A DNA stretch of 64,000 bases from Clostridium sp. OM02-18AC (GTDB taxonomy: Bacteria; Bacillota; Clostridia; Lachnospirales; Lachnospiraceae). The translations under genes were made by a program, and so were the position numbers. The stretch is from assembly GCF_003481825.1 (NCBI RefSeq), contig NZ_QULW01000004.1, positions 141,725 through 205,724 of the forward strand, written 5' to 3'. Below are positions 62,691-64,000 of the stretch, in pieces (the stretch's first letter is position 1; each line of letters begins with the position of its first letter). A model generated the notes under the pieces. It did no database searches, was not told where the DNA came from, and saw nothing but the letters and a program-made list of their open reading frames with translations.

Positions 62691-63150
62691 TTGCCCCGCC
62701 TTTCGTCATACGTTCATGTTCCTCTTTAATTTCTTCATACAGATGGTAAAATGTCCAGTGCGCATTCGTTTCCGTCACAATGGCCTTCAATTCTACCTTC
62801 GCAACTCCTGCCTTTCGAAATGCCGCCAGAAGTTCATCGATCCGGCGGCTCGTAAATCCATGCATAACCAGTACTTCATCCTGAATCATCGGATGCTGGT
62901 CTTGATTCTGATCCTGGCTTGGTTCCTGGCGCTGCTCCTGCAGATTCCTTACCAACTGCTCTTTATTTTGATTTTCTTTTTCAAATCCTGAAATCCCGGC
63001 AAGGGCTCCTACCGTTTCGTCAAACTGTTCTGGCGTCACATTTCGGATTCGAATCCCCATGCGCACCAGGACTCCTTTTAATTTTACAACTTTTGATGAT
63101 GCTTCCGGATTATAATAAAGTACTGTTTCGCGTGCTGTTTTTCTTATCAT
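62677..63150 (-). CDS. DUF3783-domain protein
   Basis: 157 residues. The N-terminal part (VLYYNPE, then LKGVLVRMGIRIRNVT) is a small alpha/beta unit. A Gln/Asn/Glu-rich linker of about 30 residues (55-88) separates it from the C-terminal DUF3783 part, with VLVMHGFTSRRIDELLAAFR near 93 and LKAIVTETNAHWTFYHLYEE near 120. Function unknown. ATG with AAGGG upstream. It is the first gene of the operon that continues into the binding-protein, kinase and regulator genes. Confidence 0.82.
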   Translation of the reverse strand: MIRKTARETVLYYNPEASSKVVKLKGVLVRMGIRIRNVTPEQFDETVGALAGISGFEKENQNKEQLVRNLQEQRQEPSQDQNQDQHPMIQDEVLVMHGFTSRRIDELLAAFRKAGVAKVELKAIVTETNAHWTFYHLYEEIKEEHERMTKGGANAEG

Positions 63151-63274
63151 CGCTATCTTCCCTTCTCTTGATCGTCTCTATTTTGTTGCTGCCTGAAAAC
63201 AATATTCTTTCTTTAAAGTTCTTTTCCCTATCTGCTCTCAATTCTCCTTCTGTTTCACTACTCTCTTAGAGTAA

Positions 63275-63312
63275 CAAAAAAAGGTATCTCTGTAAATACA
63301 GAAATACCTTTC
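63275..63312 (-). terminator. Terminator after the tRNA cluster
   Basis: An AAAGGTAT-TCTGTA stem pairs with TACAGA-ATACCTTT (one mismatch), then TTTTTTTG on the minus strand. It ends the rRNA-tRNA transcript, eight bases after tRNA-Leu. Confidence 0.88.
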
Positions 63313-63319
63313 ACGTAAA

Positions 63320-63405
63320 TGCCGCAGGCCGGAATCGAACCGGCACGGGAGATTAGTCCCGCAGGATTTTAAGTCCTGTGCGTCTGCCAGTTCCGCCACT
63401 GCGGC
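63320..63405 (-). tRNA. tRNA-Leu (anticodon TAA)
   Basis: 86-nt class II tRNA. The acceptor GCCGCAG pairs with CTGCGGC, the discriminator is A and the variable arm is long. The anticodon stem CAGGA/TCCTG holds loop CTTAAAA, so the anticodon is TAA. It is the last gene of the cluster. Confidence 0.95.
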
Positions 63406-63426
63406 ATCTATGGCTGACTCGCCAAA

Positions 63427-63499
63427 TGGGGCCTATAGGGCTCGAACCTATGACCCTCTGCTTGTAAGGCAGATGCTCTCCCAGCTGAGCTAAGACCCC
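63427..63499 (-). tRNA. tRNA-Val (anticodon TAC)
   Basis: 73 nt. The acceptor GGGGTCT pairs with AGGCCCC (one G-U) and the discriminator is A. The anticodon stem TCTGC/GCAGA holds loop CTTACAA, so the anticodon is TAC. Confidence 0.95.
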
Positions 63500-63540
63500 T
63501 TTTCCAATATGGAATTGTAACGATCTGATCGACAGATCAG

Positions 63541-63614
63541 CGACCCGGATGGGGTTCGAACCCACGACCTCCGCCGTGACAGGGCGGCGCTCTAACCAGC
63601 TGAGCCACCAGGCC
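63541..63614 (-). tRNA. tRNA-Asp (anticodon GTC)
   Basis: 74 nt. The acceptor GGCCTGG pairs with CCGGGTC (with G-U pairs) and the discriminator is G. The anticodon stem CCGCC/GGCGG holds loop CTGTCAC, so the anticodon is GTC. Confidence 0.95.
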
Positions 63615-63642
63615 AAAATAATAATAAAATTGGATTTGAAAA

Positions 63643-63716
63643 TGGACCTTCAGGGACTCGAACCCAGGACCGACCGGTTATGAGCCGGTTGCTCTAACCA
63701 ACTGAGCTAAAGGTCC
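63643..63716 (-). tRNA. tRNA with anticodon CAT (Ile2 or elongator Met)
   Basis: 74 nt. The acceptor GGACCTT pairs with AAGGTCC and the discriminator is A. The anticodon stem ACCGG/CCGGT holds loop CTCATAA. The acceptor and D-arm resemble Bacillus-type tRNA-Ile(CAU), whose C34 is changed to lysidine, more than elongator Met. Sequence alone does not settle which. It is not the initiator, since the acceptor's first pair is matched. Confidence 0.93.
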
Positions 63717-63742
63717 GAAACCTTGAGGTCCTTTCAGACCAG

Positions 63743-63815
63743 CTCCCCGAGTAGGACTTGAACCTACGACAGCGCGGTTAACAGCCGCGTGCTCTACCGA
63801 CTGAGCTATCGAGGA
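63743..63815 (-). tRNA. tRNA-Asn (anticodon GTT)
   Basis: 73 nt. The acceptor TCCTCGA pairs with TCGGGGA and the discriminator is G. The anticodon stem CGCGG/CCGCG holds loop CTGTTAA, so the anticodon is GTT. It is the first tRNA after the 23S gene. Confidence 0.95.
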
Positions 63816-63891
63816 ATACATCTAAATAGGAAGGTATATACCCTCAAAACCACATATTGAATTTCATCCGTTTTCTCTTACCTAAACCGTC

Positions 63892-64000
63892 TTGGTTAAG
63901 CCCTCGACCTATTAGTGACAGTCAGCTGCACATGTTACCATGCTTCCACCTCTGCCCTATCTACCTCGTCGTCTTCAAGGGGTCTTACTACTTGCGTATG
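63892..64000 (-). rRNA. 23S ribosomal RNA, 3' end (cut by window edge)
   Basis: On the plus strand the bases GGTTAAGCCCTCGACCTATTAG and the following CAGCTGCACATG are the reverse complement of the conserved 23S 3' end (terminal TTAACC). Only the last 109 bases are in the window. The exact end is within a few bases of 63892. Confidence 0.9.

Noticed and set aside
1..64000. CRISPR arrays, prophage or insertion sequences
   Set aside because: No regularly spaced repeats, no phage structural or integrase genes and no transposase-like products were seen.

Overview
The window looks like a chromosomal piece of an anaerobic, spore-former-related member of the Bacillota, most likely a Lachnospiraceae/Clostridia genome. 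Supporting signs are a class III fructose-1,6-bisphosphatase, a SpoVB-type flippase, a LigA variant of the kind seen in Lachnospiraceae, M42 aminopeptidases, YesMN-type two-component proteins, strong AGGAGG ribosome-binding sites and amino-acid fermentation genes. Nearly everything is on the minus strand. There is no prophage, insertion sequence or CRISPR array. Placement is inferred from gene content only.

Region 1 (1-8.9 kb): the start of diaminopimelate dehydrogenase (cut by the window), tRNA-Ser, then a peptide-use locus. A solute-binding protein, two permeases and two ATPases form a complete oligopeptide ABC importer, bracketed by two paralogous M42 aminopeptidases. Region 2 (8.9-33 kb) is housekeeping: a lipoprotein amidase, mnmA-iscU-iscS, then fbp and a flippase on the plus strand, a small alarmone synthetase, maf, metA, ligA, an RluF-type pseudouridine synthase, queA, a secreted hypothetical protein, tRNA-Arg, a GNAT acetyltransferase, a DUF1576 protein, uppP, ung, hisFH, a divergent Sir2-like protein, an ABC-F ATPase and an MBL hydrolase.

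Region 3 (34.3-55.7 kb) is the metabolic centre. Module A holds, in transcription order, a 2-hydroxyacyl-CoA dehydratase activator, both dehydratase subunits, a YkvI-type transporter, a family III CoA-transferase, an acyl-CoA ligase, an acyl-CoA dehydrogenase and EtfBA. This is a full reductive path from a 2-hydroxy acid through its CoA ester and enoyl-CoA to the saturated acyl-CoA. It resembles the had (leucine) and fld (aromatic amino acid) clusters of Clostridium. Module B repeats ligase, acyl-CoA dehydrogenase and EtfBA but has no dehydratase subunits, and its activator copy is a pseudogene with a large in-frame deletion and a frameshift. Each module has its own GntR/FCD regulator, and several palindromes near promoters are candidate operators. 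A crotonase, an unidentified membrane protein and a collapsed GntP-type permease flank Module B.

Region 4 (55.9-64 kb): tRNA-Arg, a DUF815 ATPase, an HPr-like protein without its phosphorylatable histidine, and an overlapping DUF3783 / binding-protein / histidine-kinase / AraC-type response-regulator operon. A five-tRNA cluster (Asn, CAU, Asp, Val, Leu) then follows the 3' end of a 23S rRNA gene directly, with no 5S gene between.

Several start codons were moved from the longest open frame to an internal ATG with a well-placed Shine-Dalgarno sequence; these choices are noted per gene.
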